A stretch of DNA of 64,000 nucleotides from Carya illinoinensis (lineage: Eukaryota; Streptophyta; Magnoliopsida; Fagales; Juglandaceae): positions 29,512,385 to 29,576,384 of the forward strand of contig NC_056759.1 of NCBI RefSeq assembly GCF_018687715.1, given 5' to 3'. Shown here in pieces: positions 43,775 through 55,103 of the stretch. A model generated the notes under the pieces. It worked only from the letters and a program-made list of their open reading frames with translations, had not been told where the DNA came from and searched no databases. How positions within the stretch are numbered: position 1 is the stretch's first letter; every line of letters begins with the position of its first letter. Made by a program: the position numbers and the translations under genes.

Positions 43775-44897
43775 TGTGAGGCCAAGAAAGTCTACTCAAG
43801 AGCCTCGGGACGATACGCCGAGAGATGATGCTATAGCCCAAGCGATAAGGTAGATGACGGAGTTCATGCAGTAAAATTTTAGGCCACAACAAGGAGGGCC
43901 TTGGCCACAACAAGGAGGGCCTTGGCCACAACAAGGAGGGCCTAGTGGAGTGGTGCAAGCTAAATATACATATGAGTGCTTTCTAGCGCATAGAACTCCA
44001 CCCTTCATGGGAGAAGAGGATCCACTACGGGCTGGAAAGTGAGTCAGAGATTTAGAAATAACTTTTGAAGTATGTGGTTGCACTGAGGCACAACAAGTAC
44101 TTTATGCCAGCTATCTGTTGTAAGGCACTGCTTTTGAGTGGTGGGATACGAAAAGAGTAATGCTGGAGTCAGAATTGGGATCTTTTGCCGCTGTGACCTG
44201 GCAACACTTTAAGAAAGAATTTAATGACCGATTCTTTCTCGCTTCTGTGAGGCGGCAAAAAGAAAGAGAGTTCTCAAGCTTGGTCCAAGGGAGTATGACC
44301 GTGTAACAGTATGCCCGAATATTTATAGAGCTTGGGCGATTTGCTCCCCACCTCATCGCCATGGAGGAGATGCAGGCCGAGCGTTTCCAGGAGGGTCTGC
44401 GTCCTGATATACGCAAAATGGTAGTCTGCCACCGGATTGCCACTTTTTAGGAATTGGTTGACTTAGCCACTCTTGCAGAGCGAGAGGTTAATTTGAGTAT
44501 GGGCTCCCCTCTAGGACAAAAGAGGCGGAGTTTTACTGGTGAAGGAAGTAGTTCGGGTTCGCCTCAAAAGTTTGTTCAGCGGACCGGGACTCGACCACAA
44601 GCAACCTCGGGAGTGCGTATGGGAGGATGAGTGCCAGTTTGTGGAAGATGTAATAGAGCTCACGGAGGCGAGTGTCGTCTGGGTAGTAACCAATGTTTTG
44701 AATGCGGTCAGACGGGGCATCTTGCTCGTGAGTGCCCTAGTCGAGTTCAAGAAAGCCGTGGAGCTCGTCGCAGTGGTAGAACTAACCAGAGGCAATTAGT
44801 TCAGGTTCTAATGTACGCAGTGACTCCTGGTACCGATGGAGGTAAGGTTACGGAGACTCAGAATGTTGGAGTCATGGCAGACATGAGTCTAATATAA
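43775..44897 (+). pseudogene. gypsy-type gag with tandem PQQGGPW repeats and zinc knuckles
   Basis: Starting VRPRKSTQEPRDD, the frame contains three tandem copies of a 21-bp unit (PQQGGPW, 43880-43942). Then come the Retrotrans_gag core (GTAFEWWDTKR, TWQHFKKEFNDRFF, RIFIELGRFAPHLI, RFQEGLRPDIRKMVV) and two zinc knuckles ending CFECGQTGHLARECP. It runs into the first residues of a protease linker and stops at 44897. Four or so in-frame stops and one or more frameshifts mark decay. In a live element it forms the particle; here it can only have been supplied in trans. Confidence 0.85.
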
Positions 44898-47077
44898 TCC
44901 TTCGTGATGAACGCCTTGTGTGGTTTTTTTTTATATTATCGAGGCGTGGAGAGAATGGCATGATCTGGGTGATCTTTTAGGGAAATAGAATAATCGAGTT
45001 CTTTGGTTCCATGGAGTTTATGAAATGGTCTATAACGTACTAGGTTGTAAGTTTAACAAATTTCAAGAATAGATTTTATGAAGTTTCAGCAAAGTTTTAA
45101 AATTTGGGGCCTTATAGATTTTAGGAAAATAAGTTTATGGTAATTAAAGTTTTAGGTTTGACAAGCTTTGGGGGAAATAATTAAATTTCGAGTTTTAGAT
45201 TTCGTGATTCGGATGAGTAATTTGGTAGCAATTGAGGTTTTAAATTTTACAAGCTTTTAAGGTGAATGTTTTGGATTAAAGCCACCAATCTTGAGAATTT
45301 TAGAAAATGATTTATTATCTATCAATGTTTTAGAATTTGAAAGATTTGGGAGTCGATTTTTCTATTATGGGATGTAAGTTCATTGATCTTAGAAGTTTCA
45401 TAAGATGATTCTTATCTGATTTAAGGTTTTAGAATTGCAGAGTTGAAGGACCGATTTATAATAAGAATTGAGTTCTTAGTTTTACAGACTTAGTGTTGTA
45501 GCTTGATCTACTCTAGTGAGTGATTAGTTGTAACCATTAAAATATGGTTGATTAGAGTTGAGTTATTGATATGATTTTTTTTTCTAGAATAGATTTCTTT
45601 GAGGATTGGAGGTAATGATCTAATTCGTGTATTGCTTTGAAGATTGAAGATATCGAGCTAGTTTAGAAATTAATTATTGTTAACTCATAGTAGCAGATTC
45701 TAGGAAATGATTTTTTTATCGATTCGAAAGATATAGGTCCATTAAGGTGTTGGAAATAGTAGATTTTGTGTTGGTATTGAATACGATTGAATTTGAGGCT
45801 ATGTGATCCGTAGACTTTTGGGAATGGATTCTTAGCAGGTTTAAGGTCATTCTCGGTACCAAACTTTAAACAATGACTAGTTGTTGATTTAAGGATATAA
45901 GTTGAGTAGATTCAGGAATGAATCTTGTTGAGTTAAGGATATAAGTCCAGATGATGGAAATGTGGTAATGGATCACTTGTACGTTTGAATGATTTATGGT
46001 GTTGGCTAAAAGTACATGAGATCGATGAGTAGTAATGATAAGTGTGTATGGATTTCGGGGAGTGCTGATCCTAATCTCATCTATTTTTTGGTTTGGTAGG
46101 AGTTGAAGTTGAAGATGAATCTGTGTGATAATATTAAATTCAAGAGATTTTGACTTTGAGTTGTTTGGTAAGTTGAACGGAATGTGCAGTCGAAGCGGGT
46201 TACTCATTGGGATGATGGTTTGTAACAACTGTTGTGTTTATCTTGAGAATTAATTGCGACTTGAAGTCAATGGTAGTTTATAGTGAGTTAGTTATTGCAA
46301 GATTAGATGTTATTCAAAATATAGGTAATGAACTTGAAGTGTGGGATATCGGATAGAGGTTATAGGCGCTCTCGTTGGTTGGCCGGGAAGGACTTGGGCC
46401 TTTTGGATATGTTCCTTATCTTTAGAAGAGACAGGTGTATTTTGGGATGATGTTATGTGTTTTTAATTTGGGGCCTGAAGTTTGATTAGTACTGATTTCT
46501 GTCATCAATTAATGGATGTATTTTGCAGAATGTTGATTTTTGATTAGGGCAACGATGGCCAACTGAGGAATGAGTGGAGATTTGTGGTTTTTGGAGTTAT
46601 ATTATTTTCTATGGAAATGTTATAAAGGTTTCTTGTGATTAGGTGTGGATTGAGCTTGTACTTGATGATGTTAATTTATGAGGATATAACCTTTATGTAT
46701 TTTGGCGAGTTATCAGAGTGCGCGCGAAAGCATGATTTTTGGAGATACTTAGAAATTCAAATTTTGTATTGATTTTGAGGAATTAGTAGTGATTCAAAGT
46801 TTTAATGAGAGATTAATCTTTTGGTCGTGCAAATTTCGTTTATTGATGGTTACCTTTGGAAGTGGTTATTAGGTTACCAAAGTTGGAATAGGATGAAAAT
46901 TCGGAGGGTAAAGCAGAGACGTCGTCGATATTAGCAATTTATGGTGTGAAGACAATAACCATTGGATTTTTTGGGAGTTGTCGATGTTATGTATCTCTCA
47001 ATTATATTCAGAGTTGTATCCTGTATCTGTTGGTGCTGATGTTTGACCTCACAAATTTCGAAGACAAAATTTGTTTT
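44898..47077. other. Non-coding interior of the gag-only element
   Basis: 2.2 kb with no pol-like reading on either strand. It is rich in short TTTAG.ATTTT.G-type phrases that look repeated with heavy drift (for example TTTTAGAATTTG and TTAGGTTTGACAAGC). It occupies the place of pol between gag and the polypurine tract. Confidence 0.65.
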
Positions 47078-47089
47078 AAGGGGGGAGGA

Positions 47090-49130
47090 TGTGATACCCC
47101 GTTTTTACGTGTATTTTCACTGAATGAGTTTTTAATTTAATTAATATATTATCTCTTTTATTTTAAATTATTGTATTTTAAATTGGTTTTATTTTATTTG
47201 GTGTGATGTTTAATTTATTTTAGTCGTTTTTTGGTTTTTAAAATCGTTTTCGTTGGTTCGGTTTTTGGATTCCGGAAGTGAGGACTGGACTTCATTTATT
47301 TTCCCTCATCTTTTCTTTTTCCCTTGTTTTTCTTTTTTCTTTTCTTTTTCTTTCCCTTTTTCCTTTTTCTTTCTTTTTCTTTCTTTCTTCTTCCTCCTTC
47401 TTCCCGTGCACGTTGCAGCTGCTTCTTTCTCTCTCCCGTTGCCGTCAGCCTCTTCCACCTAGAACCACCGCCGCCGACCGACGTGGCTGACACCACCCCC
47501 ACCGTTCGTTCCCCCTCCGGCCGGTGAACACCCCCACCAATTTCCAACCCCATCCATGCCACCGATCACCCCCTACAGCCCCTCCTTTCCGCACGATTTT
47601 GAGTAGTTTTCGGCACCATCGCTCCACCTCCGGCCACCATCTCTTTACCACTTCTTTCCCTACCTCTTGTTGTCCTAACCCACCCAATTCCGGCCCCGAT
47701 CCGTTGCCGGAGCAGCTCCCACGAGCTCAACTCCGTTTAGCCCCTTTTTGTACTTCCACCGCCGTTTCCACCGCTACCCACGGCCAAAACTCATTTCCTT
47801 TAGCTTCATAAATATCTCAAGGCCATTTCTTATCAATTTCGTGTCTTGGTTTGTCCCCGTTCAAAAGTGGACAATTTACTACCCATGGCCACAGTGTAAA
47901 ATACACTGTTACGTTACTTTTCCTCCGCCGTTTGCAACGTCGTGAGCTTTCAAAAAATACCTTATAGCGCTGTAAGTATTTTTCAAACTCTATTTTAGAT
48001 TTAAATATATTTTTACTCTTACAATAAATTATTGGACTGGTTGGTTGATTCGAGACTGAGTCCGAAGAGTTCGGGGGTCAGATGGATTAAGGACAGAATT
48101 GTTTGGTTGATGTTGATATTTGCTTGAGATATTTGTGCCTTGATGTTTGCATTATATAGTGCACGCATGTTTATGTTTAGAAAGGAAAAATCGAGTTTTT
48201 GTATAATTGCATGCATGTACATGTGTTTGAAAAAAGGAAATTGGGCTTGTAAGCGAGAAATGATTTATGGTATATGTGAACGGTTGGACTGATTGGTTTG
48301 AGTTAGAGGCACGTGTAGGGATGGTGGTAAACAGGGACGGTGGTAGAATCCCGCCTGTGATTCCCGCCTGCGGTGCGCGCGTATGGATGGTGGTGAGCAG
48401 GGACGGCGGTAGAATCCCGCCTGTGATTCCCGCCTGCGGTGCGCGCATAGGGATGGTGGTAAGCAGGGATGGTGGTAGAATCCTGCCTGTGATTCCCGCC
48501 TACGGTGCACGCTTAGGGACGGTGGTGAGCAAGGATGGTGGTAGAGTCCCACCTGCGATTCCCGCCTACAGTGCTCTGATGGTCTGGTTTTTGGGCCATT
48601 ATCGAGGACAATGGCGAGGTTATATTTGAAGGTTATGTTTTTGGGCCAAATGGGATTTTGGCGTGCGTGGAAAAAATGTGGTTTTTATGGAACATGTGCT
48701 TTTGCATTCTTTCATGCATATTGTTTGAGTTTTAATATGCTTTTATCTAGTAGCGTTTGGATTTTACTTACCTGCGACACCATTTTTGGTACCGTAAATT
48801 TTGGTGTAAAGTTTGAGGAGGAGGAGGAGGCTGAGTTCGAGGAGGCGGCTCTGCTAGAGTATTGAATTGGAGTGTATGCTTTGTGGTTGGTATGAAACTA
48901 TATTTGTAGCTTGTAATATTTTATTACGTATGTTTTGAACCGCTTTGTATTAAATTAAGAAAAATTCTGGTACTTAGTTATATGACTTTGCTATCTGCTG
49001 CGTGTTTCTTTTTGCACACTTGTTGCTTGTACACACACTTGGCACTTGGCGATAGGGTGGTGACCCACGATGTCATTATCCGGATGTCTCGATTTTCTCG
49101 TATCCGTACATGGGATTTGGGGGTGTCACA
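47090..49130 (+). repeat. 3' LTR (long form)
   Basis: It starts TGTGATACCCCG right after the polypurine tract and ends GGGGGTGTCACA before the CATCT duplication. The tandem array is at 48311-48580. A pyrimidine-rich tract at 47295-47400 and the AGGACTGGACTTCATTT block are shared with the other two LTRs. Confidence 0.88.
48311..48580 (+). repeat. Tandem repeat in the 3' LTR (about 62-65 bp, four units)
   Basis: Four units carry GGATGGTGGT(A/G)A(G/A)CAGGGA(C/T)GG and GATTCCCGCCT. The minus-strand open frame across it is a by-product of the periodicity. Confidence 0.85.
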
Positions 49131-49480
49131 CATCTCCTCACGAGTAACGCTGTGTACTGATGCATCGGCCTGTGTGGATGTCTCAGCAGCTAATACCCCA
49201 TGATCTCCTGGTTGTGCATATCTTGAGGATTAACCGGGTTTGGAACATGTCCACGAAGTCGCAAGCTCGAGTGCCCAGTGTTGCGTGAGAGGGTGGTGCT
49301 ATTTATCGGTCACATCAGCTCCCGTTTAAACTCGGCAACATCACGCACGTCACTGGCAGATAGCAGAAATCGGGTGGTCAGGATTCCGAATGGCAGTATA
49401 TCTACATAAATGTACCAAGACTCTGATCGAATCCTATCGAATATATACCCCCACCAGGTCGATATACTGCCATATTTAAC
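49131..49480 (-). pseudogene. Upstream part of the CACTA minus-strand gene, copy 1 (deleted)
   Basis: It matches 60472-60795 of copy 2 (THSVTREEM-encoding and EFKREPM-type text on the minus strand) but ends abruptly near 49465. It joins to the sequence found at about 61625 in copy 2, so roughly 830 bp including the gene's start were lost. Confidence 0.6.
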
Positions 49481-49609
49481 ATTTAACAAAATGTGAAAAA
49501 TTTCTATATTAATTTAATTATAATATAGAAATTATTCTCGTTAAGATTTAATAGAACTACAATATGGAATAAAAATAACGATTTACTAATATTACTAAAT
49601 TTAATTATA

Positions 49610-49920
49610 CTATTTGAACTCCTAAAATAGTGCTCGAATGCTACCTGAACCATTCAAACGTATACAACAACGGTTGAATGGCATTGGATAGGCTCCTACA
49701 GTTCGAACGTCCAAAACAACGTTCGAATGGTTAACTATTACTGTTCAAACTCCTAAAATAGTGCTCGAATGGTACCTGTACCATTTGAACATATAAAACA
49801 ATGGTCGAACGAGATTGGATTGGCTCTTACAATTCAAGCGTCTTAAACAACGTTTGAATGGTTAACTATTACTATTCAAATGTCGTTTAGGAAGTTTGAA
49901 TGATATGCGAATCGACCTTA
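49610..49920. repeat. Internal TTCGAACG-type cluster of CACTA 1
   Basis: About ten drifted copies of GTTCGAATGG/GTTTGAATGG lie in alternating orientation, with the phrase CTCCTAAAATAGTGCTCGAATG occurring twice. Matched by 61755-62010 in copy 2. Confidence 0.7.
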
Positions 49921-50349
49921 GAGACGACGCTGAGTCAACTCAGTCATTAAAGTCCATGGAATCTTTCGATTCGATTCTATAAATTTTTCACCAAAATAAT
50001 ACATAGAAACCTAAATAAACCTTCCTACAATGGATTAAAACAAATCTATGGTGAGTATTGATGGATAAATTATTTTATCTTAATTCAAACAAATAATCTA
50101 TCAAAAACCTAAATATTAACGGTAAAATGGTTAGAAAAATAGCATACCGGTACTTAGAGAAAAAGATTTCGACTGGGTATTGTTCACGACAGCGAGGATG
50201 ATTTTAAACGGCAGAGATGGATTGTTAAAGCCTTGAAAGGAAGTTGGAAATTTCCACGTAGCGTTGTTGAAAATGATCGTCTGCGGCAAGTTATACATGC
50301 CAAAATGTTCGAACGGTTATTTTAAAACATTCGAATGGTTAACTGAAAA

Positions 50350-50610
50350 TTAAACATTTAAATACTATATACTATATTATTTAATATATTATAATATATC
50401 ATAATAATTTATCATGATATTAAATATCATATATTATAATATATGTTATTATATATATAATATACTATATATAGTTATTATGTTTAATATATTATATATT
50501 ATATTATATTATATATATATATGTAATATACTATAAGTTATATGATGTAGTACAATATAGTATATAATATATTATATACTAGTATATATTATATAACATA
50601 TATATTCAAA
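50350..50610. repeat. TA-rich low-complexity tract in CACTA 1
   Basis: Nearly pure A/T with repeated TATATTATAATATAT palindromes. It separates the two divergent genes of the element and is repeated at 62410-62680. Confidence 0.8.
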
Positions 50611-50639
50611 ATTCATGATTGTCATGTCTTTTTACAACT

Positions 50640-51224
50640 TATCTTACCTATTGTTATCTGTGAGTACTTGACGAGAGACGTACGCGTAGGTTTGATTGAG
50701 TTGGAATCATTTTTTAAAGATTTATGTGCTAGGATGTTGAATGTAGAAGTTTTGGATCGAATAGAACGAGAAATTGCCATAATATTGTGTAAACTAGAAA
50801 ATAGTTACCTATCGTCATTCTTCGACGTCATGGTTCACTTAATCGTTTATTTGTCACTTGAAGCTCGACTTGCAAGACCAGTTCAGTATAGATGGATATA
50901 TCCCATTAAACAATTCCTTGGGAAGTTGAAACTTACAGTGGGTAACAAGGCTCGCCCATAAAGGTCAATTGCAGAAGCATATATTGATGATGAGTGGCAT
51001 ACCTTCTGTTCCAAATATTTCCACGCAGTTAACACTAGGTTTGATTGGCTGAAAATAAACTTTGACATTGACCTAGCAAGACAACAAAATGTGTTTTCTG
51101 TGTTTTTCCAACAAGTACGTCCATTTGGTGCAGTGTGTGGTTATGAGTTGTGTGGAAGAGAGTTTGAGAAAATTCAGTTGTACGTGCTGAACAATTGCCC
51201 TGAGATCATAGAGAACCACTTGAA
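50640..51224 (+). pseudogene. CACTA DUF4218 domain, copy 1
   Basis: It reads LTRDVRVGLIELESFFKDLC, ILCKLENSYLSSFFDVMVHL and YRWIYPIKQFLGKLK. After one stop at 50959 it goes on with SIAEAYIDDEWHTFCSKYF. This is the DUF4218 pattern that follows the TNP2 transposase in plant CACTA genes. A good donor (GTAAGT) at 51225 and an exon 51317-51404 continue the gene. The transposase core that should precede it is absent, so the frame starts abruptly after the TA-rich tract. Confidence 0.8.
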
Positions 51225-51316
51225 GTAAGTTATAATTTTTTGTTAATTTAAATTTGCTCCTTTACTTTAGAAAAAATATAAGAATATAAAAGATTTGTGG
51301 TAATCATCAATTTCAG

Positions 51317-51404
51317 TGATAATATTAACATGCTCAAGAAATTAGGAGTAAATTATATAAACCAGAAACATGAAGAGGAGTTTCTGAGATGGTTTGAACA
51401 ATAG
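51317..51404 (+). pseudogene. CACTA linker exon, copy 1
   Basis: Between AG (51315-51316) and GTAATG (51405) it reads a short sequence ending EEEFLRWFEQ, similar to the H..FP.WF motif between DUF4218 and DUF4216 in CACTA genes. It carries a terminal stop codon TAG just before the donor. Confidence 0.6.
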
Positions 51405-51494
51405 GTAATGACATTATATATGCTTTAATTAGAATCAAATTTAAAATATTGATTGTTTATTATTGATATAATATAAGCTTTACTCAATATGTAG

Positions 51495-51962
51495 GTTATA
51501 CAAATGCATACGAATAATCCAAATGATATATCGGATAAATTGTATATATTAGCGCGTGGCCCATCGAGAAGCGTTGCTCGATATTCTGCATATATGTCTT
51601 GGGGAAGTAAGTATCACACAATGGATCGAGATTGTTATAAGAAAATGCAAAATAGTGGTGTCCTAGTCGAAGGAAGTCATGATGGAGAAAATATTAATTT
51701 CTATGGGGTTATTGTTGATATAATTGTAATGAAATATTTGGGAGAATTTGCAGTGTATCTGTTTAAGTATGATTTGTGAGATTTAAGCAATCCTCGAACT
51801 GGAGTTCGTGATGATGAATATTTTTTGAGTATTAATACATAAAAAAAAAATGGTATGAAGATGATCCTTTTATTTTGACTTCTCAAGTATATCAAGTATT
51901 CTACTTAGATAACTCGAAGTTAGGAAATCAATGGCAAGTAGTATAAAAATATTCTCCAAGAA
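51495..51962 (+). pseudogene. CACTA DUF4216 domain, copy 1
   Basis: It reads LYILARGPSRSVARYSAYMSWGSKYHTMDRD, QNSGVLVEG, NFYGVIVDIIVMKYLG and, after stops at 51778 and 51840, NPRTGVRDDEYFLSINT and PFILTSQVYQVFYL. This is the full DUF4216 order of En/Spm-type proteins. The acceptor is at 51493-51494. Three stop codons make it non-functional. Confidence 0.85.
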
Positions 51963-52469
51963 ATATATATGATGTCATCCCTTAGGCGGAAGGATAAGAT
52001 GAAGAAGAAGATGATCATTCTACTCAAGAAGCATACCAACAGAGTTAGCCCGTCTTTAATTTATTTGTGGATTTGACCTATTATGAGATGATTCTATTAA
52101 ATAGAGAAGATATTGACGCTGAGATGCGACAATTCGGCAAAATCTTGAATCATCTGAAGTATCTACAGATAATGAGACCGAATTATCAAATGATATTGAT
52201 ACAGATTATGACTGACTAATTATATGTTTACATTACACTTGATGACAACTATTTTACTTAATGAATATTGTATCAATGTTTTGAAATTATACTACCGATG
52301 AGGAATGAAGTTCGTATTCCATCTCCACCTGTTCCTAGCTCTCATTCAGACTCATCATTAGAGATTGACTCTACAGAATAAGGTAAAAATCTAATAGTCA
52401 TAAAAGTTATTAATTAAGGTCATATAATAGACATAAAATATAGAATGATTACAATGCTATATTTTATAA

Positions 52470-53815
52470 AGTTTATAGTACAATCTCGTCAAGGTTGAGG
52501 CACTATTAGAGGCATGAAGTTGGGAAAATATTGTAAGGTAGGTAAGATTAAGGTTAATATTCTTGACGAACATACATGAGGCGAAAGACAACCAGCAGCT
52601 TAGCTTGCATCGCATGTGGCTGCTCTTACATGAGCTTATGCACATTTGGCAATAAGTTCATGGAAGAAAGTCCCTTAAGATGTTAAAAAGCTTATCAAGA
52701 AGCGTTGTTTGGTGATGTTTAAAACATTTATTAAGTAAAATAAATTTTTATATTTTACTTAAATTTAGAATATTTTAAATGATAATATGTTTGTGTATAT
52801 TTTTTTTAAAGATGATTTCGAATTAAATTTTTGTCTGAGATAAAAGTGTAAGACTATGGAAGAGTTTATGAGTAATACATTCCAAAAATATAAGACGATG
52901 TGTCATATGCATTATAATAAGTTTGAGAACATGGAAGATGCACGCCAATATCCTTTCCAGGATGTCCAACATTCTAAGTGGGAAAAATTTTGTGACTTGT
53001 TTGAGGATCCATCATATAAGATATAATTTAATTAATTATTTTAGTTATCCTATTTTTAATTTCGTTTTCTAATATTTTCAATTTCTATGTAGAAGCGAAG
53101 TTCTATAACAAAACAAATAGATCGAAATTAAAGATTAATCATCATGCAGGCTTAAGATTTTTCCATCGTCTCTCTAAGAAATTGATATTACTATTTTTTT
53201 TTATTGTTTATAGTTAATTGAATATATGAATCCTAATGACTTTATATCTTAACAAATATTTATTGTAACAAGATTCAGATACCAATTATGATTTGACAAA
53301 ATTATATGATGCATCACATACTAATCGTAATGGAGAGTGGACTCATCCCGATGCCCTCGAAAATTATGTAAGTATTATAATCTATTTTAAATAAATATAT
53401 TAGAATATTTATGATGATATTAACTCTTTATTTTATGTGTAGTATAAAATGGTTGCTATATGTGTTGAATCAGCGTCTAATCAAAATTCCTCAACACATG
53501 ATGTTGATATTTTTACAGAAGTTTTGGATCAACATTCAGGATACTTGAGGGGTTTGGGTTGCTGTGTAAAACCTCCTCCCTCTTCCTATTCTTCCAGATT
53601 TGCCTCTACGACATTTATAGCACAAGAGAATGCGAATCGTAGAATCGAAAAATTGGTTGCAAGACAGCATGAGTTAGAGGTTCAATTAGTGAAATAAGGA
53701 GACATGGAGATGCACCTAAAACAATATGAAGAACAACAAGAAGAGTTCAAGAGAGAGATGTAACTCTAAATGCAGCAGTTTATACAACAGTACAAGCCTC
53801 CAAGCAACTGATGAT
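52470..53815 (+). pseudogene. CACTA Transposase_24-like gene, copy 1
   Basis: Pieces in several exons and frames read GTIRGMKLGKYCKVGKIKVNI, SSWKKVP.DVKKLIKKR, then DLTKLYDASHTNRNGEWTHPDALENYYKMV and VDIFTEVLDQHSGYLRGLG. These correspond to the plant Transposase_24 (Ptta/En/Spm) domain, the TnpA-type partner protein. The last open frame (53449-53697) ends with a coiled-coil-like ANRRIEKLVARQHELEVQLVK. Stops at 53697 and earlier show it is decayed. Confidence 0.75.
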
Positions 53816-53994
53816 TTTTTACATATAGATTTTGAGATTATCTAATTATGTACAAACAATGCTAGTTCATGGTTATTTATTTAATTTGCACTTATTATAA
53901 AACTTTTGTAAATATTAAATAGTTTCTCATGTATTTTTTTTCAAATATTATGAATGTCTATTCAGTTTTTTATTATTAATGTGGTTTTAATAAA

Positions 53995-54260
53995 ATAGTT
54001 ATCGTTCAAATGACTACATAACGTTCAAACTCCATTGATTAAAATGTTCAAACGATTGCAGACGATCACATAACGTTCAAACACCATTTATTTTCGTAGT
54101 GTTCGAACATAACTTTTACCCGTTCGATCTCTTTTACCGTTCGATCCGTCCTTTTAACGTTTGAACGGAAAGCTATATTTATCCCGTTTGAACATTCTCA
54201 AAATGTGTATTTATTTGAACGTATTTTTCAATCGTTCAAATAATTTAATATCGTTCAAAT
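53995..54260. repeat. CACTA right subterminal repeat cluster
   Basis: More than ten GTTCAAA/GTTCGAAC/GTTTGAACG variants are densely packed, mirroring the left cluster at 41630-41880. Confidence 0.75.
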
Positions 54261-54688
54261 GTAAAATAGTAACCATTTAAAAGATATTCTGGGATGAACT
54301 TCAACCGTGACAAAAAAAAATTTCTCGTTCGATCGGTTTCGAACTGTTTCCTTCAAATTCATTCCAAACGATATATTTTGGGACGAAATGGATATATTTT
54401 GGGACGAAATGATAATTTTCGTCTCAAAATATCTTTTAGGACAGTTTTGTAGGGACGAGCTTGAGACGAATTTTTTTTGTCCCAAAATATTTTTGGGATA
54501 AAAATCCCTATAATTTGGGAAGAAAAATTTTATCCCAAAAGATCTATTCTGTTATAGTGTTGGCATGCTTCATTTTTTTTTTTTTTTTAAATAAAGTGAG
54601 TTACGCATCTTAATATTATATCTATAATTACTTATATTACAATCCACCCACGGTTTCATTCCTTAATCAATATCATCCCAGATTTTGG

Positions 54689-54873
54689 CCTAGTTTGATT
54701 ATATGGATGGGATGGGATAAAAATTAAATAAAATATTATTATAATATAATTTTTTAATATAATTTTTATTTTAAAAATTAAAAAAATTAAATTATTTATT
54801 ATATATTTTATAAAATTTTAAAAAAATTGTCACAATTAGATGGGAGGATTATCTACCAAACCAAATCAGGACT
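54689..54873. mobile_element. AT-rich MITE, unit C copy
   Basis: Matches 33536-33725 of unit A, with the same ends (TAGTTTGATTATA..., ...CCAAACCAAATCAGG). Confidence 0.55.
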
Positions 54874-55103
54874 GGCTAAAACCACGCCGCATATGTATAT
54901 ATAAGAGAAATTACTATCACGTTTCCCTTAATTTGATCAAGCAAATAAATGATCATGAAAATATAGATTATAGTGGCGCAAATCATGGCTTTCGAGACTA
55001 ATATATAGGAAATCATGAGCTCCATTATTTTCGACTTATCACTTTAACCAACATGCATGAGGGACACCACCCTGGTCATTATAATAATCTCATCACGTGC
55101 TTT

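Larger units (their letters stand above)
42336..49130 (+). mobile_element. Gag-only LTR retrotransposon (TR-GAG-like, gypsy type)
   Basis: The TG...CA element has LTRs 42336-43472 and 47090-49130 and a perfect 5-bp duplication CATCT (42331-42335 and 49131-49135). The uninterrupted target is visible in CACTA copy 2 (GGCCATCTCCTCACG near 60465). A primer-binding site (TTATCAGAGCGA, from 43475) follows the 5' LTR, and a polypurine tract AAGGGGGGAGGA (47078-47089) precedes the 3' LTR. The interior encodes only a gag-type protein with zinc knuckles. No protease, RT, RNase H or integrase is found, and 2.1 kb after gag is non-coding. This is a non-autonomous element of the class described as TR-GAG. 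Confidence 0.9.
41400..54559 (+). mobile_element. CACTA (En/Spm) DNA transposon 1, split by a gypsy-type element
   Basis: The ends are CACTGCAACAAAAAG and, in reverse, CACTATAACAGAATAG, with the 3-bp duplication TTG at 41397-41399 and 54560-54562. The same flank without the element and with a single TTG exists in unit A near 33413. It encodes DUF4218, DUF4216 and Transposase_24-like parts typical of CACTA elements, but no TNP2 core is visible. A second gene is on the minus strand. Subterminal regions carry many copies of TTCGAACG/TTTGAACG. The gypsy-type element at 42336-49130 is nested inside, so the CACTA itself is about 6.4 kb. Confidence 0.9.

Noticed and set aside
43749..44443. Minus-strand open frames over the gag region
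   Set aside because: Antisense to a recognisable gag reading frame with zinc knuckles on the + strand.
48152..48629. Repetitive proteins on both strands (RAPQAGITGG..., RDGGRIPPV...)
   Set aside because: By-product of the 62-65 bp LTR tandem repeat, whose period leaves several frames open.
50640..53815. A domesticated transposase gene of the host
   Set aside because: DUF4218/DUF4216/Transposase_24-like pieces carry multiple stops and sit inside an element with CACTA ends and TTG duplication, with a second decayed copy; no sign of purifying selection.
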